Below, piece after piece: positions 23,150-30,723 of a DNA stretch of 37,737 nt. The DNA is from Pseudomonas sp. GM79 (GTDB lineage: Bacteria > Pseudomonadota > Gammaproteobacteria > Pseudomonadales > Pseudomonadaceae). Every line of letters starts with the position of its first letter. Position 1 is the first letter of the stretch. The position numbers and the translations under genes are program-made. Under the pieces are notes generated by a model. It was not told the origin of the DNA, did no database searches, and was given only the letters and a program-made list of their open reading frames with translations. The stretch lies in NCBI RefSeq assembly GCF_000282495.1, contig NZ_AKJE01000096.1:1-37737 (forward strand), given 5' to 3'.

Positions 23150-24577
23150 ATGAGCATTGCTAATCCGCATCTGAAATTCGCCTCGCAAGCCGTGGCCAAA
23201 CCGTACTTCGTGTTCGCCCTGATGCTGTTTCTCGGTCAGGTGCTGTTCGGTTTGATCATGGGTGTGCAGTACGTGGTGGGCGACTTTCTGTTCCCGATCA
23301 TTCCCTTCAACGTGGCGCGAATGGTGCACACCAACCTGCTGATCGTCTGGCTGCTGTTCGGCTTCATGGGTGCTGCCTACTACCTGATTCCGGAAGAGGC
23401 CGACCGCGAACTGCACAGTCCGAAGTTGGCGATCATCCTGTTCTGGGTATTCGCCGCCGCGGGCGTGCTGACGATCCTCGGCTATCTGCTGGTGCCTTAT
23501 GCCGGCCTGGCCAAACTGACCCACAACGAGTTGCTGCCAACCATGGGCCGGGAGTTCCTGGAGCAGCCGACCATCACCAAGATGGGCATTGTGGTGGTGT
23601 GTCTGGGCTTTCTCTACAACATCGGCATGACCCTGCTCAAAGGTCGCAAGACCACCGTCAGCATGGTGATGATGACCGGGCTGATCGGCCTGGCGGTGTT
23701 CTTCCTGTTCTCCTTCTACAACCCCGGTAACCTGGCCCGCGACAAGTTCTACTGGTGGTGGGTGGTGCATCTTTGGGTGGAAGGTGTGTGGGAACTGATC
23801 ATGGGTTCGATGCTCGCTTTTGTCCTGATCAAAATCACCGGTGTCGACCGGGAAGTCGTGGAAAAATGGCTGTACGTGATCATCGCCATGGCGCTGATTA
23901 CCGGGATCATCGGCACCGGTCACCACTTCTTCTGGATCGGTGCGCCTGAGGTCTGGTTGTGGGTCGGCTCGATCTTCTCGGCACTCGAACCGCTGCCGTT
24001 CCTGGCCATGGTGATCTTCGCCTTCAGCATGGTGAAGAACCGTCGCCGGCAACACCCGAACCGCGCCGCCACACTGTGGGCCAAGGGCACTACGGTCACC
24101 GCGTTCTTCGGTGCGGGCGTCTGGGGTTTTCTGCACACCCTGGCACCGGTCAACTTCTACACCCACGGTTCGCAACTGACCGCGGCTCACGGTCACCTGG
24201 CCTTCTACGGTGCTTACGCGATGATCGTGATGACCTTGATCAGCTACGCCATGCCGCGTTTGCGCGGGCTGGGTGAAGCGGCTGACGAGCGTTCGCAGAC
24301 CTTGGAGATCTGGGGCTTCTGGTTGATGACCCTGTCGATGGTGATGATCACGCTGTTCCTGACCGCTGCCGGTGTCGTCCAGGTTTACCTGCAACGCTGG
24401 CAGGCCGACGGGATTGCGTTGCCATTCATGGCCACGGTCGAACATCTGCAGGTGCTGTTCTGGGCGCGTCTGGGCGCCGGTCTCGGCTTCTTCGCAGGCT
24501 TGCTCTGTTACCTGCTCAGCTTCAAGCAACGGAGCCGCGCCGCCTTGCGCGCCCCGGCTGCGGTTGTACCTTCATGA
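23150..24577 (+). CDS. norB: Nitric oxide reductase subunit B
   Basis: A 475-residue, 12-helix heme-copper-oxidase relative that reduces two NO to N2O in the cytoplasmic membrane. His ligands for hemes b and b3 and for non-heme iron (FeB) lie in recognisable segments: MVHTNLLIVWLLFG, WWVVHLWVEGVWEL, TGHHFFWIGAPEVWLWVGS, and THGSQLTAAHGHLAFYGAY. AAGGAGG precedes the ATG, and the gene starts 3 bases after norC ends. A terminator-like hairpin follows before norD. Confidence 0.97.
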   Translation: MSIANPHLKFASQAVAKPYFVFALMLFLGQVLFGLIMGVQYVVGDFLFPIIPFNVARMVHTNLLIVWLLFGFMGAAYYLIPEEADRELHSPKLAIILFWVFAAAGVLTILGYLLVPYAGLAKLTHNELLPTMGREFLEQPTITKMGIVVVCLGFLYNIGMTLLKGRKTTVSMVMMTGLIGLAVFFLFSFYNPGNLARDKFYWWWVVHLWVEGVWELIMGSMLAFVLIKITGVDREVVEKWLYVIIAMALITGIIGTGHHFFWIGAPEVWLWVGSIFSALEPLPFLAMVIFAFSMVKNRRRQHPNRAATLWAKGTTVTAFFGAGVWGFLHTLAPVNFYTHGSQLTAAHGHLAFYGAYAMIVMTLISYAMPRLRGLGEAADERSQTLEIWGFWLMTLSMVMITLFLTAAGVVQVYLQRWQADGIALPFMATVEHLQVLFWARLGAGLGFFAGLLCYLLSFKQRSRAALRAPAAVVPS

Positions 24578-24602
24578 GCGAGTGCAACAGCTAGAAAAGG
24601 TC

Positions 24603-24631
24603 GGCCCGGCTGATACAGCGGGCCGTTTTTT
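24603..24631 (+). terminator. Intrinsic terminator or attenuator between norB and norD
   Basis: Stem GGCCCG(G)CTG / CAGCGGGCC with one bulged base and a 3-base ATA loop, followed directly by G and seven T. It lies between norB and norD, so norD would be transcribed only by read-through unless it has its own promoter. Confidence 0.75.
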
Positions 24632-24655
24632 TGGTTTCCAGCAAGGGCAAGCATC

Positions 24656-26497
24656 ATGGCGTTTACCGTCGAACTGGAAGAGTGGGTAGGCAGTGTCTGG
24701 CATCGTTTCATCACCCGGCGTGCCAGCCCTGACTTCCCTGAAGCACGGGTTGAACTGGCCAGTCAGCAACGCCCGCTGGCGCTGTTGTTTCGTGCCATGG
24801 GCGGTGCCAATGGCATCGGTGTGGAAGCGGCCAGCGACCGCGATCTGCTGCTGCGGCGCAACGTGTTGCAGCAGATCGCCGGCACCTGCAAACAAGTGCC
24901 GTTGGCATGGTGTGACGCAAGTAATTTGCGGCTGCCATCGAGCCTGGCGGTGTTCCCTGAAGTCGCCCTGAACGAGGAACTCTATCGCTGGCTCGCGTTG
25001 CTGGCGGCACAGGCCGGGCAGATGCGGCACTGGGGGCGGGACAATCAACGCTGGACGCAACAGTTGTTGCGGCGCTATCCCGCGCTGCGTGCTCGTTACA
25101 AACGACTGGTCGATGCCCATCTGCAATTGCGCCCCGATCCGGCCTCGTTGAACGCCAGCGAAGCGGCACTGGAACGGGCGCTATGCCAGGCGCTGCGCGA
25201 ACCCGGCAGTGTCGAGCATTTCCCCCGCAGCGAACGGGCCGCCTGGCCGCTGCCGCTGTGGTTGTACCCACCACAAAACCTCGCCAGCCCGCAGGCTGCG
25301 GATCTGGGCGATGAATCCGAAGAGTCTTTGACCACGCCGCCCGGCGAACAGAAAAGCGGGCGTAAACGCGCGACGCGGATCGATGAAAACACCCGCGATG
25401 GCGGGCTGTTGGTGGTGCGTCTGGAGAACCTGTTCAGCTGGACCGAACACGTGGACCTGGATCGCTGGTCGGACGACAGCGAAGACCCGGACGCCGCCCG
25501 AGTTGCCGACGACCTGGATGAATTGACCCTGTCGCGCACCCGTCTGCGCAAGGGCGGCGGTCTCAAGCTGCACCTGGATTTGCCACCGGCCGATGTCGAC
25601 GATATTCCCCTGGGCGAGGGCATCAAGCTGCCGGAGTGGGACTACCGCAAACAACAAATGCAGGACAGCTTTGTCAATCTGCAAATGATGGTGCCCCGCG
25701 ACTGTGAGGCGCAGCCATTACCGCCACGGCTGAAGGCCTCGGCGCACCGTCTGCGCCGCCAGTTCGAGCACCTGCGCAACGACCGGCAATGGTTACGCCA
25801 GCAACCTCAAGGGTCTGAACTGGACATGCAGGCCTGGCTGGATTTTCACGTCGAGCGCGAGCATGGCCAGTGTGCCGAACGCGGTCTGTTCATGGAGCAA
25901 CGGCAGACCCGCCGCGACCTGGCGTGCCTGTTGCTGGCCGATGTGTCGATGTCCACCGATGCCCACCTGAACGATGAGCATCGAGTGATTGATGTGATCC
26001 GCGACAGCTTGCTGCTTTTCGGCGAAACCTTGTCGGTGCTGGGTGATGATTTCGCCCTGTACGGGTTTTCCTCGCTGCGCCGTCAGCAAGTGCGCATGCA
26101 GGAACTCAAGGCGTTCACCCAGCGTTATGACGACACCACCCGAGGTCGCATTCAAGGGCTCAAGCCGGGGTATTACACGCGCATGGGCGCCGCCATTCGC
26201 CAGGCCACGCAACTATTGGGCACCAGCAAGCGGCGCAGCAAGCTGTTGCTGCTGCTCACGGATGGCAAACCGAATGATCTGGATCTATACGAGGGACGCT
26301 ACGGCGTTGAAGACACCCGCGAGGCGGTGCTGGAGGCGCGGCGTCAGGGGCTGACGCCGTTCTGTATCACGATCGATCGCGAGGCCGGGGATTACCTGCC
26401 ATACATGTTCGGCGCCAATGGCTACACCTTGATCCGTCAGCCTGAGCAGTTACCGCTGCGCTTGCCGCAGTTATATCGTCAGTTGACTCAACCGTAA
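24656..26497 (+). CDS. norD: NorD, von Willebrand factor A protein for NO reductase activation
   Basis: A 613-residue cytoplasmic protein: a helical N-terminal part, an acidic charged middle (residues about 215-300), and a C-terminal vWA domain with the MIDAS motif DVSMS (from Asp429) and LLLLTDGKPND. NorD partners the NirQ/NorQ ATPase to activate NorCB, probably for non-heme iron insertion. AAGGG precedes the ATG at 24656. It is separated from norB by a terminator-like hairpin, which would keep its level below that of norCB. Confidence 0.93.
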   Translation: MAFTVELEEWVGSVWHRFITRRASPDFPEARVELASQQRPLALLFRAMGGANGIGVEAASDRDLLLRRNVLQQIAGTCKQVPLAWCDASNLRLPSSLAVFPEVALNEELYRWLALLAAQAGQMRHWGRDNQRWTQQLLRRYPALRARYKRLVDAHLQLRPDPASLNASEAALERALCQALREPGSVEHFPRSERAAWPLPLWLYPPQNLASPQAADLGDESEESLTTPPGEQKSGRKRATRIDENTRDGGLLVVRLENLFSWTEHVDLDRWSDDSEDPDAARVADDLDELTLSRTRLRKGGGLKLHLDLPPADVDDIPLGEGIKLPEWDYRKQQMQDSFVNLQMMVPRDCEAQPLPPRLKASAHRLRRQFEHLRNDRQWLRQQPQGSELDMQAWLDFHVEREHGQCAERGLFMEQRQTRRDLACLLLADVSMSTDAHLNDEHRVIDVIRDSLLLFGETLSVLGDDFALYGFSSLRRQQVRMQELKAFTQRYDDTTRGRIQGLKPGYYTRMGAAIRQATQLLGTSKRRSKLLLLLTDGKPNDLDLYEGRYGVEDTREAVLEARRQGLTPFCITIDREAGDYLPYMFGANGYTLIRQPEQLPLRLPQLYRQLTQP

Positions 26498-26520
26498 TGT
26501 CCTTGACCACCTGCGTCCTT

Positions 26521-26650
26521 GTAGCAGCTGGCGCAGCCTGCGTTCGGCTGCGAAGCAGTCGTAAAACCATTCACTGCGGTGTTTCAGTAGTACCGTGGGC
26601 TCAGGATTACGACTGCTTCGCAGCCGAACGCAGCCTTCGGCAGCTGCTAC
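26521..26650. repeat. REPIN (GTAGCAGCTG class)
   Basis: GTAGCAGCTGGCGCAGCC and CGGCAGCTGCTAC ends with inner arms GCGTTCGGCTGCGAAGCAG facing each other. It lies between the convergent norD and dnrP. A partial REP tail with CTGCGCCAGCTACAGGG follows to about 26680. Confidence 0.9.
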
Positions 26651-26692
26651 AGGGACGCAGGCTGCGCCAGCTACAGGGGATATGTGCGGTCT

Positions 26693-26878
26693 TCAGCTGC
26701 GTGGCAGCCAGAAAAACATCGTCACGCAGAAGATCGTCAGGCCAACGCAGAACCACATGAATCGGCGCTGCCGACGTTCTCCGGCGTGTTCAGCCAGTGC
26801 CGGCAGGGGCATGCCGCAGTGGCGGCACTCGACTTCTTGTGGTGGGTTGGCATTTTGGCAATACAGGCAGACGGGCAT
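26693..26878 (-). CDS. dnrP: DnrP-like zinc-ribbon membrane protein, 61 aa
   Basis: It begins MPVCLYCQNANPP, with a second CRHCGMPLP: a rubredoxin-like CxxC...CxxC zinc ribbon of about 25 residues. A basic linker and one C-terminal membrane helix (FMWFCVGLTIFCVTMFFWL) follow. It lies just downstream of dnr (stop codon 5 bases before this ATG), matching the small protein called DnrP in Pseudomonas annotations; the symbol rests on memory of that usage and on context. A GTG three codons earlier is an alternative start. Function is not known. Confidence 0.75.
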   Translation of the reverse strand: MPVCLYCQNANPPQEVECRHCGMPLPALAEHAGERRQRRFMWFCVGLTIFCVTMFFWLPRS

Positions 26879-26883
26879 GGCGC

Positions 26884-27567
26884 TCACTCGAACTGTTCCA
26901 GGCGCAGACGATCAAGAATGGCGATCTGACGGCCGTCCTGAGTGATGATGTTTTCATCGATCAAGCGGCGAATGATCCGCGAAAAGGTTTCCGGCTGGAT
27001 CGACAGATGCCCGGCAATCAGTTGCTTGGCCATCGGCAGCTCGAATTGGCTGTCAACGGTTTGCTGGCGCACCAGTTGCGTCAGCAAATAACGCACGACC
27101 CGGTGGGTGGCGTTTTTCAGTGACAGGGTTTCGATTTCGTTGACCCGTTGATGCAAGCGAACGCAGAGCTTGCCCAGCAGCGCAAAGGTCAGCCGACTGT
27201 TGCTCTGCAGCAGGCGCATGTAGGTGCTGTTGGATAACCGGTAGAGCTGGGTGGGGCAGATCGCTTCGGCCGAGGCCACATAGTTCGGGGTGTCCATCAG
27301 CATCATCGCCTCGGCGAAAGTTTGCCGATCGCTGATGACCTCGAACACTTTCTCCTGCCCATCGGGTGTCAGCCGGTAGATTTTCACCGCGCCGGCAATG
27401 ATGAAATAGAACGAATCGGCCGGCTCACCTTGACGGAACAACGGCTCGCCCTTGTCGATGCTCAGCAAGTGGCTGGTACTCATCAGTTCATCCAGCTGTT
27501 CTTCGTTCAACGGCTCGAACAAGTGATGACTGCGCAGAATCTGGTGATGGACGCGATGAAGCACCAT
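26884..27567 (-). CDS. dnr: Dnr, NO-responsive CRP/FNR-type transcription activator
   Basis: A 227-residue CRP/FNR protein: cyclic-nucleotide-like sensor domain (about 20-120), dimer helix, and winged HTH whose recognition helix has E193-T-F-S196-R197, the FNR-type signature for TTGAT half-sites. There is no N-terminal Cys group (only Cys104 and Cys135), so it is not the [4Fe-4S] O2 sensor ANR but the heme-binding NO sensor DNR class. His14/His15 near the N-terminus are candidate heme ligands. It should activate nirS, norC, nnrS and the other boxes in this window. AGGA precedes the ATG. Upstream lie a 29-residue ORF and unusual inverted repeats. Confidence 0.93.
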   Translation of the reverse strand: MVLHRVHHQILRSHHLFEPLNEEQLDELMSTSHLLSIDKGEPLFRQGEPADSFYFIIAGAVKIYRLTPDGQEKVFEVISDRQTFAEAMMLMDTPNYVASAEAICPTQLYRLSNSTYMRLLQSNSRLTFALLGKLCVRLHQRVNEIETLSLKNATHRVVRYLLTQLVRQQTVDSQFELPMAKQLIAGHLSIQPETFSRIIRRLIDENIITQDGRQIAILDRLRLEQFE

Positions 27568-27604
27568 GAGAATTCATCCTGAAGACAGAGAAGGGGGGAT
27601 CAGG

Positions 27605-27694
27605 TCAGACGAGACCTAGAGAAACGCCGCTGGCCAAGGCCAGGATTGAGGTCAACACAACAAACCAGGCCAGTGGCTGGATGACTTTTTTCAT
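27605..27694 (-). CDS. 29-residue single-helix membrane mini-protein upstream of dnr
   Basis: MKKVIQPLAWF followed by a hydrophobic stretch to the end: a basic N-terminus and one membrane helix, like known small subunits of respiratory complexes. CCGGAGTCGTC places a good ribosome-binding site 6 bases before the ATG, which is why this start is chosen over upstream in-frame ATGs. It ends 37 bases before dnr on the same strand, so it is probably the first gene of the dnr transcript. I do not recognise a family. It could be a respiratory-complex stabiliser or merely a leader peptide; translation is unproven. Confidence 0.5.
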   Translation of the reverse strand: MKKVIQPLAWFVVLTSILALASGVSLGLV

Positions 27695-27802
27695 GACGAC
27701 TCCGGGTAATCGAGAGGGATCCAGGATTTCTAAAAGGTTGCCCATGCAGAGCAAGACGCGGGCCAGGCGTGGAGGGCCTTGTTTATTGGCGTTCTCAAGC
27801 AT

Positions 27803-27863
27803 GAGGGTAAAAAAGACTATGCTGTATAGGGTTTAAATAACCCTGAAATGGTCATTTTTACCC
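27803..27863. promoter_or_regulatory. Nested inverted repeats upstream of dnr
   Basis: The outer pair AGGGTAAAAAAGACT (27803-27817) and AGGGTAAAAATGACC (27849-27863, minus strand) match at 13 of 15 bases. Between them lies a palindrome AGGGTT-TAAAT-AACCCT (27827-27843). This gives four AGGGT half-sites in symmetric array. A TATACA that could be a -10 for dnr (27822-27827, minus strand) sits at the edge of the inner palindrome with no good -35, which suits an activator site. No FNR-type box was found here. Confidence 0.55.
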
Positions 27864-27877
27864 TGATCGGGAGCACC

Positions 27878-28011
27878 TTGTGGCGAGGGAGCTTGCTCCC
27901 GCTGGAGTGCGAAGCACTCCCAACACCGGCCATCGCAATTCTTCAGATACAACGCATCAGCCGGTTTACGGCTGCTGCGCACCCGAGCGGGAGCAAGCTC
28001 CCTCGCCACAA
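27878..28011. repeat. REPIN (GGCGAGGGAGCTTGCTCCCG class)
   Basis: TTGTGGCGAGGGAGCTTGCT at the left and its reverse complement at the right, with inner arms that partly pair. It lies between the dnr upstream region and the nnrS promoter. A relative is at 35060-35166. Confidence 0.9.
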
Positions 28012-28051
28012 AGGGCGCGCGCTCGGCATCGGGGGCACGCCACTTGCACAC

Positions 28052-28093
28052 TTGATCTGCGACAAAGGCAATGGATCGGTAATACCCGATGAT
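28052..28093 (+). promoter_or_regulatory. ANR/DNR box and -10 for nnrS
   Basis: TTGATCTGCGACAA (28052-28065) is one base off TTGAT-N4-GTCAA. GATGAT (28088-28093) lies at the expected -10 position and matches TATAAT at four bases, predicting a start near 28100, 62 bases before nnrS. Confidence 0.65.
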
Positions 28094-28161
28094 TGTCCCT
28101 GGATTTACCTCGGCGCGTGCGGGTTGGCGCCAGGTCAGCAAACAGGTAGAGGAGTGGCTTT

Positions 28162-29352
28162 ATGCAAGTGCTTGACCGCCGTAAAGCGATGGCCATCGCG
28201 CCGCTGTTACGGCTGGCCTTTCGGCCGTTTTTCCTCGCTGGCTGCCTGTTGGCGGTGCTGGCCATTCCGCTGTGGCTGGCGGCTTTTAGTGGTTCGATGT
28301 CCGACTGGCAGCCGGCAGGCGGTTGGCTGGGCTGGCATCGGCATGAATTGCTGTTCGGGTTCGGCTTGGCGATTATCGCGGGCTTTTTGCTGACGGCCGT
28401 GCAGACCTGGACCGGTCGCCCCGGCCTCAGCGGCAAGCCGTTGGCCGCTCTGGCGTTGCTGTGGTTATTGGCGCGAGTGGCCTGGCTGGCCAACGTGTCG
28501 TGGCCGTTGCTCGCGGTGCTGGAAATGGCGTTCCCGTTGGCGCTGGTGGTGCTCATGGGCTTCACCCTGTGGAAGGTGCGGCAGAAACGTAATTACCCGA
28601 TTGTGGTGGTTCTGCTGTTGTTGGCCGTGGCCGACGGGTTGTCTTTGTACGGCCTGGTCGAGGGGCATGAAGGCTGGCAGCGCCAGGGTGTGCTGACCGG
28701 CATCTGGCTGGTGGCGGCGATGATGGGGTTGATTGGCGGGCGGGTGATTCCGTTCTTCACCCAGCGTGGACTTGGTCGGGTGGAAGGCGTTGCAGCCTGG
28801 CCCTGGCTGGATCGATTGCTGTTGGTGGGCTCGCCGCTGGTGGCGTTGTTATATGCCGCAGGACCTGCGCTCAATCCCAATGTCTGGGTGGGCCTGCTGT
28901 TCGCGGTGCTGGCGGCGGGGCATCTGGTGCGACTGGTGCGTTGGCATGACCGGGCACTCTGGCACGTACCGTTGCTGTGGTCGCTGCACCTGGCTTATGG
29001 CTGGTTGGCGGTGGCTTGTCTCGGGATGGCGCTGTGGCATTTCGGCGCGCCGATTAACCCGAGTCTGGCGGTGCATTGCCTGACGATCGGGGCCATGGGC
29101 GGCCTGGTGTTGGCGATGATCGCGCGGGTCAGCCTTGGGCATACCGGCCGTGCGCTGGAGCCGCCGTCGGGGATGACCCTGGCGTTCATCTTGCTCAATC
29201 TGGCGTGCCTGAGCCGGGTCGTGTTGATCGAGTTCTTTCCCTTGCCGGCATTGTGGTTGGCTGGTCTGTGCTGGGCGCTGGCGTTTGCGCTGTATGCCTG
29301 GCGCTATGGGCCGATGCTGCTGCGGGCCCGGGTGGACGGTCATCCGGGATGA
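28162..29352 (+). CDS. nnrS: NnrS family heme/copper membrane protein
   Basis: A 396-residue polytopic membrane protein with about 12 hydrophobic segments and NnrS-typical segments: LLRLAFRPFFLAGC near the N-terminus, WHRHELLFGFGLAIIAGFLLTAVQTWTG, GGRVIPFFTQR, and HCLTIGAMGGLVLAMIARVSLGHTGR. NnrS proteins bind heme and copper and protect cells during NO stress. GAGGAG precedes the ATG. An ANR/DNR-like box lies upstream, and the small membrane protein gene follows after 28 bases. Confidence 0.93.
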   Translation: MQVLDRRKAMAIAPLLRLAFRPFFLAGCLLAVLAIPLWLAAFSGSMSDWQPAGGWLGWHRHELLFGFGLAIIAGFLLTAVQTWTGRPGLSGKPLAALALLWLLARVAWLANVSWPLLAVLEMAFPLALVVLMGFTLWKVRQKRNYPIVVVLLLLAVADGLSLYGLVEGHEGWQRQGVLTGIWLVAAMMGLIGGRVIPFFTQRGLGRVEGVAAWPWLDRLLLVGSPLVALLYAAGPALNPNVWVGLLFAVLAAGHLVRLVRWHDRALWHVPLLWSLHLAYGWLAVACLGMALWHFGAPINPSLAVHCLTIGAMGGLVLAMIARVSLGHTGRALEPPSGMTLAFILLNLACLSRVVLIEFFPLPALWLAGLCWALAFALYAWRYGPMLLRARVDGHPG

Positions 29353-29380
29353 GCACGCGTACTGACAGAGGCTGGCGCTG

Positions 29381-29818
29381 ATGTATCCCTTTTTGCTGGT
29401 CACGCATTTGCTGGCAGCGATTGCCTTCATCGGCACGCTGTTTTTCGAGGTGGTCATCTGGCATCGCGCGCGCCAGCAGTTGGCGGACGTATCGCAAGTG
29501 ACGGCGGATCAGGCGATTGCCGTGCGTTCGCGCAAGGTGCTGCATGGCGTGGTGTTGCTGTTGTATGGCGCCGGCATCGGCCTGGCGTGGCAGTACCGGG
29601 GCGCATTGGGTCAGCCGCTGGCCAGCAGTTTTGGCCTGTTGCTGAGCCTCAAGATCCTACTGGCCCTGAGCATCATCGGCCATTACTTGCTACTGGCCTA
29701 TTGGCTGACCCATGCGTGCCTGACCACGACTCGCGCCAGCTGGATTCGCCGCAGTATTCTCGGGCACATGGTGTTGATCGTGATCCTGGCCAAGGCGATG
29801 TTCTATTGGCACGGTTGA
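29381..29818 (+). CDS. Small four-helix membrane protein (CopD-like), nnrS operon
   Basis: A 145-residue protein with about four membrane helices. It aligns end to end with the protein at 6430-6873: shared are YPxLxxxHLxAAxxFIGTxFFEV, GAGxGxxW, PxASSFxxLLxLKI and the final GHMVLIVILAKAMFY. Conserved His residues in helices 1, 3 and 4 suggest heme or metal binding (inference). Being 28 bases behind nnrS suggests work together in NO or copper/heme handling. A bidirectional terminator follows. Confidence 0.75.
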   Translation: MYPFLLVTHLLAAIAFIGTLFFEVVIWHRARQQLADVSQVTADQAIAVRSRKVLHGVVLLLYGAGIGLAWQYRGALGQPLASSFGLLLSLKILLALSIIGHYLLLAYWLTHACLTTTRASWIRRSILGHMVLIVILAKAMFYWHG

Positions 29819-29842
29819 TCACAAGCAGTCCCGGATAAACAA

Positions 29843-29874
29843 AACCCGCGTCAACCGATGGGCTGACGCGGGTT
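29843..29874. terminator. Bidirectional terminator between convergent genes
   Basis: Eleven-base perfect stem AACCCGCGTCA / TGACGCGGGTT with a 10-base loop, between the plus-strand membrane-protein gene and the minus-strand dnrN. T tracts are short, so efficiency is uncertain. Confidence 0.7.
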
Positions 29875-29893
29875 GGGTGTGACTGGCGATCGA

Positions 29894-30568
29894 TCAATGA
29901 CGAGGGTTCAGGGCATTGATGAACAGCACGTTGTTTTCCAGATGGATGTGTTGCATCAGGTCGTCTTTGAATTCCAGCAGCCCGCGATAGAGGGCGCGCC
30001 AGGTGTTACAGGCATCGGCAGGCGGGATGATGTGATTGGTCAGGGCGAGCATTTTCTCCAGTGCTTCACCATGTTGATCATGTTCGAAGCGCAGCACCTG
30101 GATCGGCGGAGCCGCTTGAGCACCGATGCCCTGTTGCAGCATCGGAAACAGCACCTGTTCTTCCTTGAGCATGTGGCCTTCGAGCTCTTGCTGCATGTCG
30201 GTCAGGAGATCGGCCAGGCCGTTGGGGCAGCTGCTGCGCGCGCCATGGACCTGCTCGACGCGACGAGCCAGGCGGATAAGTTCCGGCAGTTGCTCGCGGT
30301 GGCGGGCGTGGTAGCGCGCCAGAAGGTGGGCGATCAACAGTTCTAAAGGTTCGTTGCGCCAGTCGTGCTGGGTTTCGCCGGCGTCTTGCAGAATGTTCAG
30401 GGCGTCGGCAATGAGGACCGGATCGAGGTTTTTGCCAAGGGCCGCTTCACGCAAGCTTTTATGCCCGCCGCAACAGAAGTCCAGTTTGAAGGTATGGAAG
30501 ATCCGGGTGGCACCGGGAATGTCGCAGGCCAGTTGGCCGAGGCTTTGTTCCAATAGGGTCTGGCTCAT
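29894..30568 (-). CDS. dnrN: Di-iron iron-sulfur cluster repair protein (RIC/YtfE/DnrN)
   Basis: A 224-residue protein with the N-terminal ScdA-type domain (IFHTFKLDFCCGGHKSLREAA, Cys32/Cys33) and a C-terminal hemerythrin-like domain whose iron ligands appear in ARYHARHREQLPEL, HMLKEEQVLFPML, HDQHGEALE and HIHLENNVLF. It repairs NO- and oxidant-damaged Fe-S clusters in the cytoplasm. The start at 30568 has AAGGA at 6 bases; the open frame begins 8 codons earlier. It is divergent from norR, with a sigma-54 promoter and NorR sites between them. It could equally be named ytfE. Confidence 0.93.
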   Translation of the reverse strand: MSQTLLEQSLGQLACDIPGATRIFHTFKLDFCCGGHKSLREAALGKNLDPVLIADALNILQDAGETQHDWRNEPLELLIAHLLARYHARHREQLPELIRLARRVEQVHGARSSCPNGLADLLTDMQQELEGHMLKEEQVLFPMLQQGIGAQAAPPIQVLRFEHDQHGEALEKMLALTNHIIPPADACNTWRALYRGLLEFKDDLMQHIHLENNVLFINALNPRH

Positions 30569-30609
30569 CAGGGTTCCTTGTTTGGGTTTCAACGGTTCCC
30601 CAGGCTCAT

Positions 30610-30625
30610 TGCATCCGGCATGCCA
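30610..30625 (-). promoter_or_regulatory. Sigma-54 (-24/-12) promoter for dnrN
   Basis: On the minus strand TGGCATGCCGGATGCA fits TGGCAC-N5-TTGCA, with the invariant GG and GC exactly 10 bases apart. It predicts a start near 30600, about 32 bases before the dnrN ATG. Confidence 0.75.
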
Positions 30626-30665
30626 TGTTTAAATGATTGAAAAACATGGATTTATTTTTAGTTGT

Positions 30666-30723
30666 GGTGATAGACACCCTGACGCTTCAGGGTGAATCCA
30701 ACCTATAGAGGGTGATTACTACC
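30666..30723. promoter_or_regulatory. Three NorR-type enhancer sites
   Basis: GGTGATAGACACC (30666-30678), GGTGAATCCAACC (30691-30703) and GGTGATTACTACC (30711-30723) each contain GT-N7-AC, the known NorR core. They lie about 70-120 bases upstream of the dnrN start, and the last ends directly before the norR ATG, so NorR may also repress itself. A separate inverted repeat, CACCCTGACGCTTCAGGGTG (30675-30694), overlaps the first two. Confidence 0.75.

Noticed and set aside
22988..24529. 513-codon open frame on the minus strand opposite norB
   Set aside because: It is antisense to the well-supported norCB genes, has Gln/His-rich composition typical of reversed GC-rich coding DNA, and has no ribosome-binding site.
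27803..27863. NarL heptamers in the dnr upstream repeats
   Set aside because: TACCCTG/TACCCTC resemble TACYYMT but fail at the sixth base, so NarL binding cannot be claimed.
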